A stretch of 64,000 bases of DNA from Terebella lapidaria (taxonomy: Eukaryota; Annelida; Polychaeta; Terebellida; Terebellidae), in NCBI GenBank assembly GCA_949152475.1, contig OX424566.1:34102423-34166422 (forward strand), given 5' to 3'. Below, in pieces: positions 19,905 through 32,318 of this stretch. A program made the position numbers and the translations under genes. How positions within the stretch are numbered: the stretch's first letter is position 1; every line of letters starts with the position of its first letter. The notes below the pieces were generated by a model. That model was not told the origin of the DNA, did no database searches, and saw nothing but the letters and a program-made list of their open reading frames with translations.

Positions 19905-20399
19905 CTACTCCCGATGTCCATAATGACAATGACCTTGAGCAGCGCATATCCGTTTGCGAGGATTAGATGCGCTATACAGAATAACATATTGTATTAAAAT
20001 GAAATTTTAGAAGGTTAAATCAAATGATCATGCGTGCAATTTTTGACGTGGGACCGTAAAAATGTGGTCTGATAAACAATATAATATAAAATTACACGCG
20101 ATAATGTCACATCCTGACTAATTAAAATTTAATGAAGTCATTAAGGTTTGGGGGAGGATCTCTTTTTCTTCTTTACCGGACAAATGCTGTCACATGACAA
20201 GATGTTCTACGAGAGTACGTGTGAATAGAAATATCTGAATATATAAAACGTACTTTTAAACTCTCTCCATGTCGGTGCAGCCGGTCGCGTCTCTCAACGG
20301 AGCTCACGTGATCTATTCATCAAAAAAAAATTAGACTTCGCTACTTCACATTTAATTGACCGGTTTCGAAAATTAGTCTCCATTCCCAGCTTTGAGGCC

Positions 20400-22643
20400 A
20401 TGGAGGTAAGAAGGCCTGCGATACACTCACGCGCGTCTCGTATGGATAAAATATCAATTTGCTTTTTTGGATACGCGGATTATTTCGCGGATTCATACAC
20501 AATATATGTAGGTGTGTGTGTTTTAATATTGATTACTTTTCGTTCAGAACACAACTACGTTGGAGGCAAAAGTCAGCGAGAAGCCGTAAGTAGAATTTTT
20601 CTTCGCTTATATTTTTACTGAGGATTTATGGGGTAATATGAGCGCGTATCAGTGCTTATAGGGCTGGGAATTCTCACTCACCATACGGCGAATCACATTT
20701 TTCCCCCCGATTTTACCCGACGCAAGTGACGCGCAAACAATATCGCCATATAGCATATTAGAAGATTCGATATAGTGTGACATTTTAGGCACTAGGCCAT
20801 TCGCGGATCGGCGATATTAGGGGTATTTCACAGATTTTACTTACTTTCACTCATGAAGTTCCCCGTCACTTTCATTTTCGTCAGTCCTCGAGGCGAGGCA
20901 GCTATTTTTCAATATTTATCCACATCTTCCTACGTCTTTTGTTTAGGTTAACACGATCTCTTGGCCGATTACGATTTATTTTATGGTTCAGTTCCCGTCT
21001 GGCGCAGCTAACCTCTTTTCGAGGTGACGCTGCCCAGGAAATTGATAAATAGCCGGCGTCTGGCGCCCTCGCTCTCTCTCCCTCCGATGTGGCAGCACCT
21101 CGGCCATTTTGGTCCCAGTTGAAAGCACGTGGTCGTGACGAGATCCAGAAAACGGCGAAGTCCAGAGTGGAATTCAACCATCAACGTAGAGTCTATACAG
21201 GTGTTGTGGCTTTGTTTATTTATGCACCTGCCTACAGTATTTTAGTTGATCTAGGGACTATTCAGTTTATGCCAGTTATTCTTTTCTGCTGGTGTGTTTG
21301 AACTTAGAATATTTTTAGTCGAGTCATTTTGTATGCCCAAGGCGGTAGTCCCCTTGCACTGCGTTAACTACAGCTATAGTAGATATATATTTCAATTGTT
21401 TTATTAGAAATTCATTATTATTCATTATTCTGGAAAGTTCCCTAAAATTTATCACCTATTGAGATCCCGTCCAAGGTAGATCTAGTCGAACGGCAAGCAG
21501 GGGTTTGCCTGATAAGATAACAGTAAGACACTGTAATACTATTACCTCGTCATTTTGTTAATTGTAGGTTTATATCTGAATTGCGGGTTCCTGTTTTCTC
21601 ATTCCGATAGACATTTAGGCCCTACTTGTTAAATCAGCACCTACAGCAGAAATTACTATCCATATTTACGGTTTCTTTTAATAGTTGTGAGTGCAGGTAT
21701 ATAGCCTACTGGGACTTGTGTTTACCATATTGTAACGGTGAATTTTATTACCGTTAAAACATTTAACTCCTGTGCTTATACGGTTTATATCTATTAATTT
21801 TCTAGGGAAGTGTTCTTATTCTGATGAACAGTTCATGTAAATAAAAGTATACATTTTTAGAAGTCATTATCTGCGAGTTCCTTTTCTGGTGAGGTCGGCA
21901 ATTTTTCTATCATGTTAGTTAGTCTGTAGTGTAGACACACACACTGAGCAGTTTCCCATCGCTTGGCCGTCACAATATTCCCAAATCTCTGCAGCGCGTC
22001 GTTAAATCCACCCACTTTATTTCATCCAAATTTTGGCGGGAAAACAACATGGATTCAGAAAGGGGAAATAAAGCGGAATACCTTCTTCATCTCCCTCCCC
22101 GCACCCTATTATCAATCTGATTATGTGTATTCTGTACGGGTTGTATTATAGATAGACTTATGCAGTAATATTTTACATCTTTCAGATCATTGGATGGGGA
22201 TGAGACATTGTTGTGAGTATAACACCTATATTCCCAATGAAACTTTGCATTTTATTCATAATACATAATTCTAATGTTTTTTTTCCCACGTAGTCCCCTC
22301 CGACCGACCCCTCAGGCCCCCATGAGAGCAGGGTGTGTTTGGGCATATTATGTGTAAGTGTAAGTACAACTTTGATCCGTGTAATAAATTACAATCTCCC
22401 TGTATAAATACATTTTACTATGTATCCGTTTGTTTTATAGTCGCGATACCTCCACAGAATCACCCCGGCAGGAGGGGATAAAATGTAAGTACCATCATAT
22501 TTACCATTTCGTGTACCCTCAAAATTCACACCGGGAATTCATGATTAGATTTACTTTTTGGAGCGTGACTACATCATATGTACCCAATTTTCACAGGAAC
22601 GACACGATAGAGTGTGAGGCCGGGTCCCCCGAAAACCCATCAC
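20400..22643 (+). pseudogene. Short-exon gene copy 2, interrupted by an LTR
   Basis: Exons match copy 1: 20400-20405 (ATGGAG), 20548-20585, 22186-22212, 22294-22353, 22441-22484 and 22597-22643, with GT...AG borders throughout. Exons 1-4 keep the same phases as copy 1 (0,2,2,2). Exon 5 is 44 instead of 45 bases, so the TIEW exon is in frame only if another donor is used for exon 4 (several GTs lie at 22352-22361). The last exon is missing. An LTR-like insertion (20776-21974) lies in intron 2. It may be expressed with altered splicing or be a pseudogene. Confidence 0.5.
20776..21974 (+). mobile_element. Solo-LTR-like insertion (retroelement fossil)
   Basis: About 1.2 kb, absent from the matching intron of copy 1. 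It begins TGTGAC, ends GTCACA, has AT-rich flanks of similar sequence on both sides, and holds an AATAAA signal at about 21840. No protein-coding part is present, as for a solo LTR; family uncertain, perhaps Gypsy-like. It arrived after the two copies separated. Confidence 0.5.
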
Positions 22644-22656
22644 GTGAGTATAAAAA

Positions 22657-24142
22657 CTAATAATGAAGGAAGCCAATATTCAATACGTTAATGAATGTAT
22701 ATATTAGAAAAAAAAATTGATATGCCTCTTGGGAACGAGTACAATATGTGAAGTTTTCAGTGGTATATGTCACTTTTTTACCATTGATCGGCCGATTTGG
22801 ATACATGTGTCTGGTTCCTGAAGATAGAAAATGATTCTGTTCCGTCGAACCCATGTAGGTGAGACATTGCATAGGTTACCCCGTAATATTACCAACCTAA
22901 TATTACCATCTAAGTCAATGCGATGGCTGAGTGGGCCTTACTGATGCCGCTTCATCCTGACAAATGAAGACTGTCGAGTGATCACAGTCGCTTGGTCATT
23001 ACAATATAACCATGGGTTTTTCCAACGGGGTCCTTGCTGGTCGACAGAGGTGATGGATATTGCGGGATGGATTGCGATCTACATGATTTGTAAATGAATA
23101 ATAATATTGATTATTATGGAACATCATTATTGATAAACATTAATCGTAGAGCATGTGGGTTGCAGCATTGACGCTACAAATGCTATCAGCCAAATGTGTC
23201 AATTTGTCAATGACGGAGATGAGAGAGCAAATTCCGAAATGCGTAAACTGGTCATCCCCTGAGCACAACATCTGGCATTGTTTGCCACGAAAAATATTCA
23301 ACCCGGTGATGAATCACTGTATGATTATGGTGATGAACCAATCAAACCTTGGTGGCGGAATAAGGCAGAAAGACAACATACATTATTTCCAGTGATATGT
23401 CAGGATGTTTGATGAAACAGGGTGTTCTAAAATAAGTTATCCTGAACAGAAAAATATTGTGATGTAAAGAATACAAAAACCTCCGCAATAAGCAATTTTC
23501 ATGGTTAACATTTATGTAATATTGTACCACAATATTCTGCTAAAATCTTTCAATACTACACTTAATGTCAGCCGGGCTTTATCCATGTAATCTATCTAAT
23601 CACCCAATGATTTGTCCAGAACTTCTGCCCGTGTCCGTGTCTGGACACGCATTCCAAGTGAGGTCCAGCTCTGGGAAAAGGTATCCTGCCCAAGTGTCAG
23701 ATCTGAAGCTTTGTCACGTCTCTCTAAAATTAACATCCTTTGAACCCTACGGTTTGGGACGTTGGCTGGTCAAGGCATTTGGCGGGAAACTGCATTGTCC
23801 TGATTGGTCAACGTGGCGCCCAGGCCCTCTCCCTTCACCAGGAGAGGGACAAAAAGACAGTTGCTTCTAAGACTGTCCGTGGATGAACATCTAGATTTCA
23901 AACAGAAGACACTTGCGCTGGATTTCCATTTACCGGCAGAACATTCTATTATTTTGTAACCACATTTTCAACCAATATAACCAATATATCAACAATAAAT
24001 CAATTTATTTGGATTAAATAACTTTGGTGTTGCTGACTGCTGATCCCCCATAACATAAATTCTTGGACAGCAACATTATATTTATGGCATGAAATAGTGT
24101 GCATACATTTGAAATAATGAATAACTAGAGAACTTCACCCAT
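22657..24142. other. Shared 3' block, then AT-rich DNA without a clear gene
   Basis: 22718-22865 matches the conserved 3' block. Beyond it two open frames (23153-23395 and 23565-23870, 80 and 101 codons) have no recognised motif, and the second is GC-richer than its surroundings. I see no splice pattern that supports them. Confidence 0.4.
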
Positions 24143-24355
24143 ATGATATCTTTTAGGAAACAATCGCCAACAAGTTTCATTTGGACAAATAATAATTCAA
24201 ATTTAGTTTTTATTGTTATTTTGTTATTTTTCTTCATAGTCGTGATCCCACTGTTTCCAGGTCAGTTTATATTATGTTTATATTTTGCATTTAGTGTAAT
24301 ATTGTGGTCCACAATTAAGACACATCTAAGGCAGCCTTATATTTATGGTAAGTAA
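24143..24355 (+). CDS. Candidate membrane-segment exon
   Basis: The open frame of 70 codons has two hydrophobic stretches (about residues 20-37 and 41-57: VFIVILLFFFIVVIPLF, then FILCLYFAFSVILW) and ends at a GTAAGTAACG donor at about 24349. It may be an exon of a membrane protein. A similar hydrophobic exon is seen at 38.5 and 41.4 kb, without clear sequence identity. No partner exons identified. Confidence 0.3.
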   Translation: MISFRKQSPTSFIWTNNNSNLVFIVILLFFFIVVIPLFPGQFILCLYFAFSVILWSTIKTHLRQPYIYGK

Positions 24356-24699
24356 CGTCTGCACACAGGAGGGACACCCGTGTATGTACAATCACCAGTG
24401 TTCGCATCAGGAACCTGTCAGCCAAATCTACTTGTTCACTCCAGACACCTGGATTATCTGGTTAATCCTTCTGATGTTCATTCCCAGCCACTAACCAGTC
24501 CTTGTACAGACATTACTACACGTACATGACATGTACAGCCCAACTACCCGCGTCCCCGCTTCCCATCTGGTGTTTTATTGAGATTAGCATTACTCTAATT
24601 ACCCCCCCCCCCCCCATGATATGTGAAACATGAACATGTCCCCAAAGAGTGGGCCACTGCTCACGGCAACCACTCCAAACCTGAATTTGCACACAGAGA

Positions 24700-24885
24700 G
24701 AAGATGTAAGTATCAATCCATTACTACCAAAACAGCCAAATTTTGATGATTCCAATAACAAACGTAAAATACATTTTGCAATAGAAATAAAGCACTGCCA
24801 AACAGTTTATCGAAAGACACACTTGCGTCATCAGGGGCAGTCAGTGTGATAAATGTAGTTGTTCTACTGTACGCCTGATGGAATT
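24700..24885 (-). repeat. Dispersed repeat, minus-strand copy
   Basis: The reverse complement matches 38020-38215 over about 180 bases, including the phrases CCCCTGATGACGC and TTATTGGAATCATC. This is probably the 3' end of a retrotransposon family, judged by the CCTGATGACG motif common there; inference only. Confidence 0.6.
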
Positions 24886-25339
24886 AGTATACAACTACCC
24901 AACAACCTATGAAAATACTTTAGAAGTCCGAAACGAACCGCATGGAACAGATATCGCACGTGTTTTTTTATTGCTAATTAAGATCAACCTCACATCTCTG
25001 GTTTATGGATCGCTGCCTACTTTACATTTCGCAAAATTTTTGTTTGCCACATTCAAGAAGACCAGGGCGATGATTAGGTAAATTGTCGTGTTTATAAATT
25101 GCGAAGACTATTGCACTTTACACCACTGAGAGAGCAACATATCTATGATGATTTTTCCTGCAATTTTCCAAATTTCCTTAAGTTTTATATATTCGTTAAC
25201 TAATGCAATTACATATATCAGAAATGATAGATTGTCAATATGTTTGTCTGGTGTATTCGTTATTTTATATACTCCATACACCATGTTCATGGTCTACTAG
25301 TCTTAATTGTCACTTTTTGATGTCTAATATGTACTTGAC

Positions 25340-25553
25340 AAGATAAAGAGACCTGTGTATTTCTTGTTGAGGGAAAACAGATCAACATCAACAGGGCTGT
25401 ACCGGCAATATGGTCACAAGTGTTCCGGGTAATGCTGGTTAGTGACCATTTCATGGAATCCAGGAAAACAGAGATCGCCTTCCCGGGGAAAAGATATGAT
25501 GAAATGTTGACATTTCTACAGCTGTTGCATCCCCCAACAGGAGTGTTCAATGG
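25340..25553 (+). pseudogene. BTB/POZ domain exon or relic
   Basis: One frame reads DKETCVFLVEGKQININRAVPAIW..., then SRKTEIAFPGKRYDEM, then FLQLLHPPTGVFNG, where a GTATGT donor follows. This is the first two-thirds of a BTB domain of the type heavily expanded in invertebrates (usual pattern VVEGKxFxVHRAVLAIWSPVF...EIPLPGK). The normal start (SPW..SDVTF) is lost: a stop precedes the frame. No following exon with the rest of the domain was found. BTB domains mediate dimerisation; here most likely a pseudogene. Confidence 0.65.
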
Positions 25554-25559
25554 TATGTA

Positions 25560-26359
25560 CTGCGTATGTAACATGTGATACTGAACGGCTGCTATCGGCA
25601 TTTTCTCCAGGATTCTCTCTGTTTTTCTTGAACGTTTTTAATTTACCATTTACCGTTGAAAGCAAGTTTGGAGCGAAAAAGTCAGCCAAGAAGACAAACT
25701 CCTGTTTATCCATGTTTCAAGCAGCTGGAAAATATTGAAATATATCAATGACATAACAGGTATGTGCGGCGATTTACTTATGTCTTGTATTGCCTTCTGA
25801 CTGCATGAACAATATCTAATACCGATACTAGGAGTTCGTTTTGTTCGCAGGGTATGGAGTATTTGCATCCAAGGGATTTGAATGGGCGATTTTCTACTAG
25901 TTCACTGGCGAACTGATTACGGAGAAAGAAGCGAATGGGCGAGAGAAGAAATATGCCAAAAAGAAAGCAACAAATGAATATCCTCGGTTCTTCACTTACC
26001 AATTGACACATAATGGCAAAAAATGTGGTGAGTTGCTCGTTTCCAAGCAGTTATGCAAAATATTGTGTAGATATTGTATCTCCCGAACGAAGACACTCAT
26101 TTTAGGTTACCGAACCTATGGTTGGTTTGGGTGTGAAATGTCCTCAATAACTCCTGAAATAAGCTTGATATCATGTTTCACCTTGGAAGGCACATTACAC
26201 TTTCATCGGGTGTTAATTTCTTTACCTCATCTCATTGCGCATGTCTCAGGGCTAGTATGTGCTGTGGCTGTGTCCAGCCTGTTGTTGAACGCACATTTCT
26301 GATTTCATACAATGATACCGATCACTGGTCCACAACTCCACACTGAGAACACTCCAAAG
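25560..26359. other. No supported gene
   Basis: Short open frames on both strands (25650-26302) lack recognisable motifs or splice support. Confidence 0.35.
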
Positions 26360-26797
26360 TTCAAACTATGTAAACTCCAACGTGGTGGATGCCGACGCTG
26401 CGAAGCCATTGCACCGCGTTGAAGCCCTTGATGTCCTCGGCGTGGACGTGACCATATCAAAAAGTGCCTCGGCTGCAAGCGGGCATTCGCCGAAGCCATT
26501 GCAAACACGAACACAGTCAGGTGCAACTTCTGCAAACTCTTACAGAAAACTTCGAAGGTACAATCGAGCACAACAGCTAACATTCTGTACCAAGATTCCC
26601 AGTTCAAAGATCCGATGAAGCTACTGTGCTCCTGCTACATACAAATGGAGTTTCTTGAGACCATTGGCTTGGCGACCCTCATTCCATGCACAGATCAACT
26701 GGAGAAGAAACTTTTGACGGCGAACCTTGAGGCGACCCTTGAGGCGACCCTCGCGGAAAACTACAGCCTGATCTCGCTGAGGGAACTTAGAGACTGA
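26360..26797 (+). pseudogene. Zinc-ribbon protein relic
   Basis: One plus frame, interrupted by two stops near 26420-26435, reads CKLQRGGCRRCEAIAPR and then HIKKCLGCKRAF, then VRCNFCKLLQKTSK, and continues open to a stop at 26795. Four CxxC pairs suggest two zinc ribbons; the tail is leucine-rich with a doubled LEATLEATL. It may derive from a single-strand-binding or transposon-associated protein, but I cannot name the family. Confidence 0.4.
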
Positions 26798-27184
26798 GGT
26801 AATCCACTGACCTCTTGTGTTCAATCTGAATTGTTGTTTTTGTTAAATAGTTTTTAGTGTTTTTGTTTATACCAGTAGACGTCATTGTTAAGATTAGTCT
26901 TTTTGTTCTAAAAGTGATGTTTTTTTGGAGTCGAAGCTGCATTTAGGTGATTTATTATACTAACTTTTATTATCACTGATTATGTATGTTATGAAAACTA
27001 GAGTTTACCGGTATTCTGTGTTCAGCAGTTTTAGTCTCGGTTCAGTTAGATAACAAAACCTGTGATATGAAACTCAGTAATTGTGCCTATTGCAAATATC
27101 AATAAATCACATGATGTGAAAATGTTTCTGATATTTATTTTCTCCCTGACGAATAAATCTGTAATATTACGAGACGGAAGTAAC

Positions 27185-28210
27185 ATGGACGAATATGCTC
27201 CTTTGTCTCGGTCGGGGTATAGGGCATGTAAAAGGCGCGAAGAGGGTCATTCTGAAGTAAAAATCACGGAAGAAAAGTATTTGTATGTCTACAATATTTC
27301 AATAACTCTTTTACAGCACACCTCTGAACTTAAAAGAAAACGAACAGTAAGTATACATTGATAAACACCAAGGTGTTCAATATTTGAACACATATACTTC
27401 CTTTGTGAAATTCAGGTGTTTATTCCTCCTCGTGGCAATATTTTCATAACACTAAATACTTCGCAAAAATCGGAGCACCTGTAAGGATATATAACCCCCA
27501 AAGTTTTGTTCGGCAGGTATGTAAATAAAACTGAAGTTTTTCCATGAAAATGAATGATTTTGATTGTTTTTCAATTCATATGGCCTCAAAGACTAAATGT
27601 CTTTTTTTCTCTTTGACAGACCAGAGCCTATATGTAGTTCCTAGGAGCAGAATGTGCAAGTTCTTTTGAAAAAGTTCATTTCATTGTAAATTGCTAAAAT
27701 TGAATGTAAGTTATCTTTGATTACTTTTGGGTTTTTTTTTATCTTTGTGTAATGTTCTGTCTTGATTTCTCCAGGGACAACTCTATTGAATGGGAGTGGG
27801 GGAGTGTTTGGAATCCAATAGTCTAAGTTTCTGATAAATAGATATTGAATTATATTGGAATGTGAAGTATTTTTTAAAAAGTGTCCTATATTTATGAAAA
27901 TCTCTTTTGCTCATTCACAGCATCGAGGAGTCACCTGTCAAAAAGTGAGTATTCTTCATGTCTCATGATTCTATAGTTGAAGATACAAGATTTATGAAGC
28001 CCTCTTTTCAGAAAAATATACATATCATATTTTCTCTGTTGAATAAATCAGAATAAGGTTATTTTTTTCCTTAAATATATATTTAAAGTATATGGTATAA
28101 ATAGGTACTAGGTGACCTTAAAGCTTGGATATACTTATGAAATCTTTCTTCTTCTCATTCACAGCATCAAGTACTCTCCAAAACAAGGAAAAACCTACAT
28201 GATTTTGTAA
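27185..28210 (+). CDS. Short-exon gene copy 4 (diverged relative)
   Basis: Likely exons: first from ATG 27185; 27317-27346 (30 bases, CAG before, GTAAGT after); 27416-27480; 27775-27820, encoding DNSIEWEWGSVWNPI; 27921-27944 (24 bases); and 28165-28210, ending in TAA. The fourth matches the TIEW exon of copies 1-3, and the last two start with the same CATTCACAGCATC context, so the small exon appears duplicated. Joined frames are not fully settled: the exon between 27620 and 27709 is uncertain and a stop follows NPIV unless the GT at 27821 is used. Function unknown. Confidence 0.4.
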
Positions 28211-28799
28211 TAATGATATAAAATGAAAGCTAAAATAAAATGTTATATGTGATTGTCTTTGTACAGAAAAACAAATTGTGAAAAAAAAACTTTTTTATGA
28301 TCCTAAAAATACAAATGCAGCTACAGACCAGTACAACTATAACTACAGTTCTGGCGAACGTCCTCATCCCCCGTTTCCCTCGCCTCTCCATGGCAACAGT
28401 TGTCCCCCACCCCCCGGAACGTCCCGTTCAAATGTTTCCGTTCACCCACATTTTTCACACATTTTTCGTAGAGAATTGGTGTGAGTATGTAATATATGTC
28501 TAGTAAACATAAATGAGCGCTGGTTTGTCTGAGGATTGCTCTATAGCGATGGCACAGACAACATGTGCATGTCCCAGATCTGTCACTTTAAGATAAACAT
28601 CACTAATCAGACAAGAAAAAGAAGGAATAAAGTTTAACGACACTTTGGGCTCAAGAACTACAAGGCCATCATTAATCAGACAAACCTAGCACATACATTA
28701 CAATGGGACAAGTGAAAAACAGTCTTTCCAACCAACTCTCCACATCAGGATACTTGTGTTTGCTACCAAAGTGCTCATTGAAGGTGTTATCTAAGCCAT
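28211..28799. other. Spacer with a short dispersed repeat
   Basis: At 28618-28650 lies GAAGGAATAAAGTTTAACG, shared with 40478 and 41967 (with GGCTCAAGAA following in each). It is probably the end of a SINE or MITE. A short frame at 28278-28484 ends at a GTGAGTATG donor and could be an exon of the gene to its left. Confidence 0.4.
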
Positions 28800-30263
28800 A
28801 TGGCTAAATCAGCTATTATAAAAGCAAGAAACAAAGATGGTAAGTTCAGGAAAGACATGACCACCAGAGCTCATCACCACCCTGTGAACAAGGGTCATTT
28901 CAGGGAAGGTGTTCTGGTCAAGCAACGTAGGATGGCGGCTTACAGCCTCATCAAAAGCAGTGAAAACATGGGAATTAAGCGACACACCAGTAGTGTATTC
29001 CAGCGAGAAGCGAAGGTGTCACCTGGTGGAGTACTATACGGGCCCGATGCTGGGAACCGCCCAGGACCGGCAATGCTGTTGAGACCGCGTCAGAGTACGA
29101 AGCCAGATGTCTCCACAGCGTACCTGACGGAAGAGGAAGAGAATAATGAAATGAGGCTAGTCAACAACAAGAAGGCAGCTAAAATGTGGAACATGGCATT
29201 CACTGACCATACAAACAAATGAAAATGTGACAGGCTATACCTGAAAGTTGACTGAGAGATAAAGCGGGGGCTCGGCTGGAAGCAGTTATTGGCATGTGCC
29301 AACTGCTCCTACACCACGGGTGTGTTCAAGTTGCATGCGGAGGTGATATCCAACAAGCGAGGGCTCAAACGTGCATCATGTAATGTTCGGTTACAAGTTG
29401 GTCTCCAAGACACCCTGATCAGCAATACGAAAGCCCGCATATTGATTGCATCAACCAATTCTCCGCCACCAGCACTGAGTGTTATGCAACACATGTCGAA
29501 CAGCGTAGGGAATGCCATCCGAAACTTGAACATGAGGGACATGAGACGAAGACGAAGACGGCGTGAAGCTGGTGACATCAACGTGCTGCGAGGGGTTGAA
29601 CCGAGATGCTGCAGTAAAGATATCTTTTGATGTTCGCTATGACAGCAGGACAATTGGAAGCCGCCAGAAGAAGGGCCAGAATGCTTCTCAGGCTGTTGGT
29701 ATCGCCGTCGAAAATCAGACCACTCAGAAGCAAATCATTGGGGTCCATATGGACAACAAGCTATGCTGGGTTGGTTCATGGTTTCGCAATAGGGGCTTCA
29801 ATGTTTAGTGTCCAGGTCATCCTGATTGCACAGCCAATGTAAATCCTGATACCGGTAATTCGTTATCAGAGAGGCGCATTGGTGACGACCTAGCTGCCTC
29901 ATGCTTGCTTGTGCAGACTTGACCATTGACCGAGACGGCCGCACTGCTGAGGGTGTGGAAGCTTGAGTACAAATTCCCCATCTGCCACGTGGAAAGATAG
30001 GCAGACACCACTCACCACACCACTTCCCAGGGTCCAGTGCGGAAAAACGGAAAGAACAACAAAAGATCCTGGGCCTGAAGACGCGATTTCATGCCATCAT
30101 GAATCGTATGCATCAGGAACATGCAGGTGACATGCGCGCTATCGCCAGGAATGTGCCTGCATTTATGAGTACAACACTTGACTGCTATAGTAGAGACTGT
30201 ACTGGATGCAGATACGAGCTAAGAATGGAGGTAAGAAAACTGTTGGTGGCGCCGGTTACGGTA
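28800..30263 (+). pseudogene. Mutator-like transposase relic, copy 1
   Basis: Pieces in order: a basic N-terminal frame (28800-29222); LQVGLQDTLISNTKARILIAST (about 29393); GQNASQAVGIAVENQTTQKQ (about 29670); NKLCWVGSWFRNRGF, then PGHPDC and LSERRIGDDL (29755-29880); and a final DCYSRDCTGCRYE (about 30180). This is the domain order of the invertebrate Mutator-like transposase family. The pieces lie in several frames and stops interrupt them (for example after GFNV at 29806), and the catalytic middle is short. Dead DNA transposon; terminal repeats not recognised. Confidence 0.75.
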
Positions 30264-32318
30264 CCTGTGGAACTGCGTTTTTGTGTTCGGCAGTAACATG
30301 ATTATACTGTATAAAGCATTGTATTGGGCAAACAACAGTACCAGATATGGGATGTTAACCAGATAGAATTGCCATGGAAGCAGAAAATAAGCATTACCCT
30401 ATGTCATCATAATACATTGGTGACATGCCTCACACCACAATAAGATTCTACATTGGTGGCATTGATAACGAAAAAAAATATATATTCAAAACCAAAAAAT
30501 AGTCCACAACATACCTATGTACAACATTATTAGCGAGATCATTACCTTGGAACAAAATAATATCAGATTCGTGCAAATCCACCGTTGCAAATCTTTTTAA
30601 ATGTCAAACGAGTGACACTACCCTTCAAATCAGGTGTTTTCTGGTGCGCATCGACACAAAACAATATTTTTGTCCAATATTTCTTTTTGTTTTATGGCAA
30701 ATTTGTAAAATTTTTTATAAACAAATTTGTCTTTGCCTGACCAACAATTGAACCACAGCACATTTCTGAGCAGAACTCACTGATATACCACACATTTCCC
30801 TGACATTTTTCACCTTTCTCCACAAGATTTACTTTCTTTAAGCCGATTTATAGCCACGACGAGTGGTGTCATTCCACAATAGTGGCGTGATCCCATATGT
30901 GAGGACAACAAGAAACATGCACACCACCTTTCAATCCGGGAACTCCTTAAGTGATGTTGAATCAAATCTTAAGATAGAAATGATTCTAGGGAGTTCTCTT
31001 GACCAGTATGATATATGTTTACTGAAGGGGCATTTGTGTCAAGGTTGCAATGTATTTTGCATGAAGAAAATCAGTTCAGAGTATATTGGTATTTTAATGA
31101 ATTGTGATCTGAGAACAGATAAATATACTATTGGGTTGCAAATAAAGTGAGTAAAATTTTGCTTGATGGCGACAAAAAAGTACGAAATAATTAAACCCAA
31201 TGGGCGCTCAAAATGAGTAATAGGGCCTACATACTGTCCAATGATGATATACCGAGATCTGTTGAATCACAAGAGATTATGTTGGAAATTGACGATTATC
31301 TTATTTGCCAACTTCGACGTGATTTCAAATCAGGTTCAGGTTGTCAATATACCCGACAGCTGAATTGACTTGCCTTCTGCAATACAAGTACAGCCATGTG
31401 ACGCTGCCAAACGCACAGTCTCATTTGATATGTTCTGTCTTACGCCAGATCAAATCAACATGGAAATTTCTACGTGGACGATGAATTTCGATGAAATAAC
31501 TTTGCAAAACAATCTCATCGTAGATGACGAAGTAGTCGGCAAGGTGAAAGGCGAGTTGTTATACACTGACGCTATGTTACTCTGACTTATGTTACTCTGA
31601 GTCAATCTACCTAGTAAAGTAAGTCTACGGCTGCAGGAGCTATAAAAAGGGTCGAAGGGATCTTCCTAAAATGTCCATAAGAGCGACAATTTTTCCTAGT
31701 GTGCAATCCCCTGTTAAATCACTGTTTATACCGGAGTAGATCTTAGGCCTTCCTATTAAGTCTAGAATATACTGTCGTGAACTTCTGCGAGATCTAGTGA
31801 AGGCCTAACGAAAATTCAGAAGAGGAGAAAAGCAAGCAATACAACCACACGCGTTTGTACCACGATGCTTCGATTTGATTTGAGGTGGGCTGCGGGAAGC
31901 AAAATCCAAGTCCACATCGTTCAACGGCCTCAGAAAACTGTCCGAGAAGCAAGACATATATATGTTCTGTTGGATCACTTTAAACGCAAAAATAACATAA
32001 CGTTTTGTTTATTTCAGGGCAGGAACATACACGAACTACAACCTTGCTTGTTTGTTAGAAGACTACCAGAGGCATGTTACGAGATTGTGGGAGGAGGTCT
32101 GGAGACATCCAAATTCAGAAGGTCTGCACTCAATAGCCTAAGAAAGGTGGATTCCACAGAAATCGAACCAATTTTGAGAGGATGAATGAATGAATCACAG
32201 GCGTATGGCAGCAATCGATTACTGCTATCACCTAATATCGCCTATAATATGCATCTCGAAATCAAACACGTAACATGCTATACCCCTGGATATTGAAGCA
32301 TCATGGCATCATGAAAAT
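30264..32318. other. AT-rich stretch with orphan open frames
   Basis: Frames at 30863-31150, 31370-31585 and 31865-32185 (71-106 codons) have no recognised motif. The last contains a TTTATTTCAG acceptor-like site at about 32017. The left third (30300-30800) is AT-rich with no gene. Confidence 0.35.

Noticed and set aside
22920-22990. tRNA-like A-box (GATGGCTGAGTGG)
   Set aside because: No B-box or cloverleaf follows at the proper distance.
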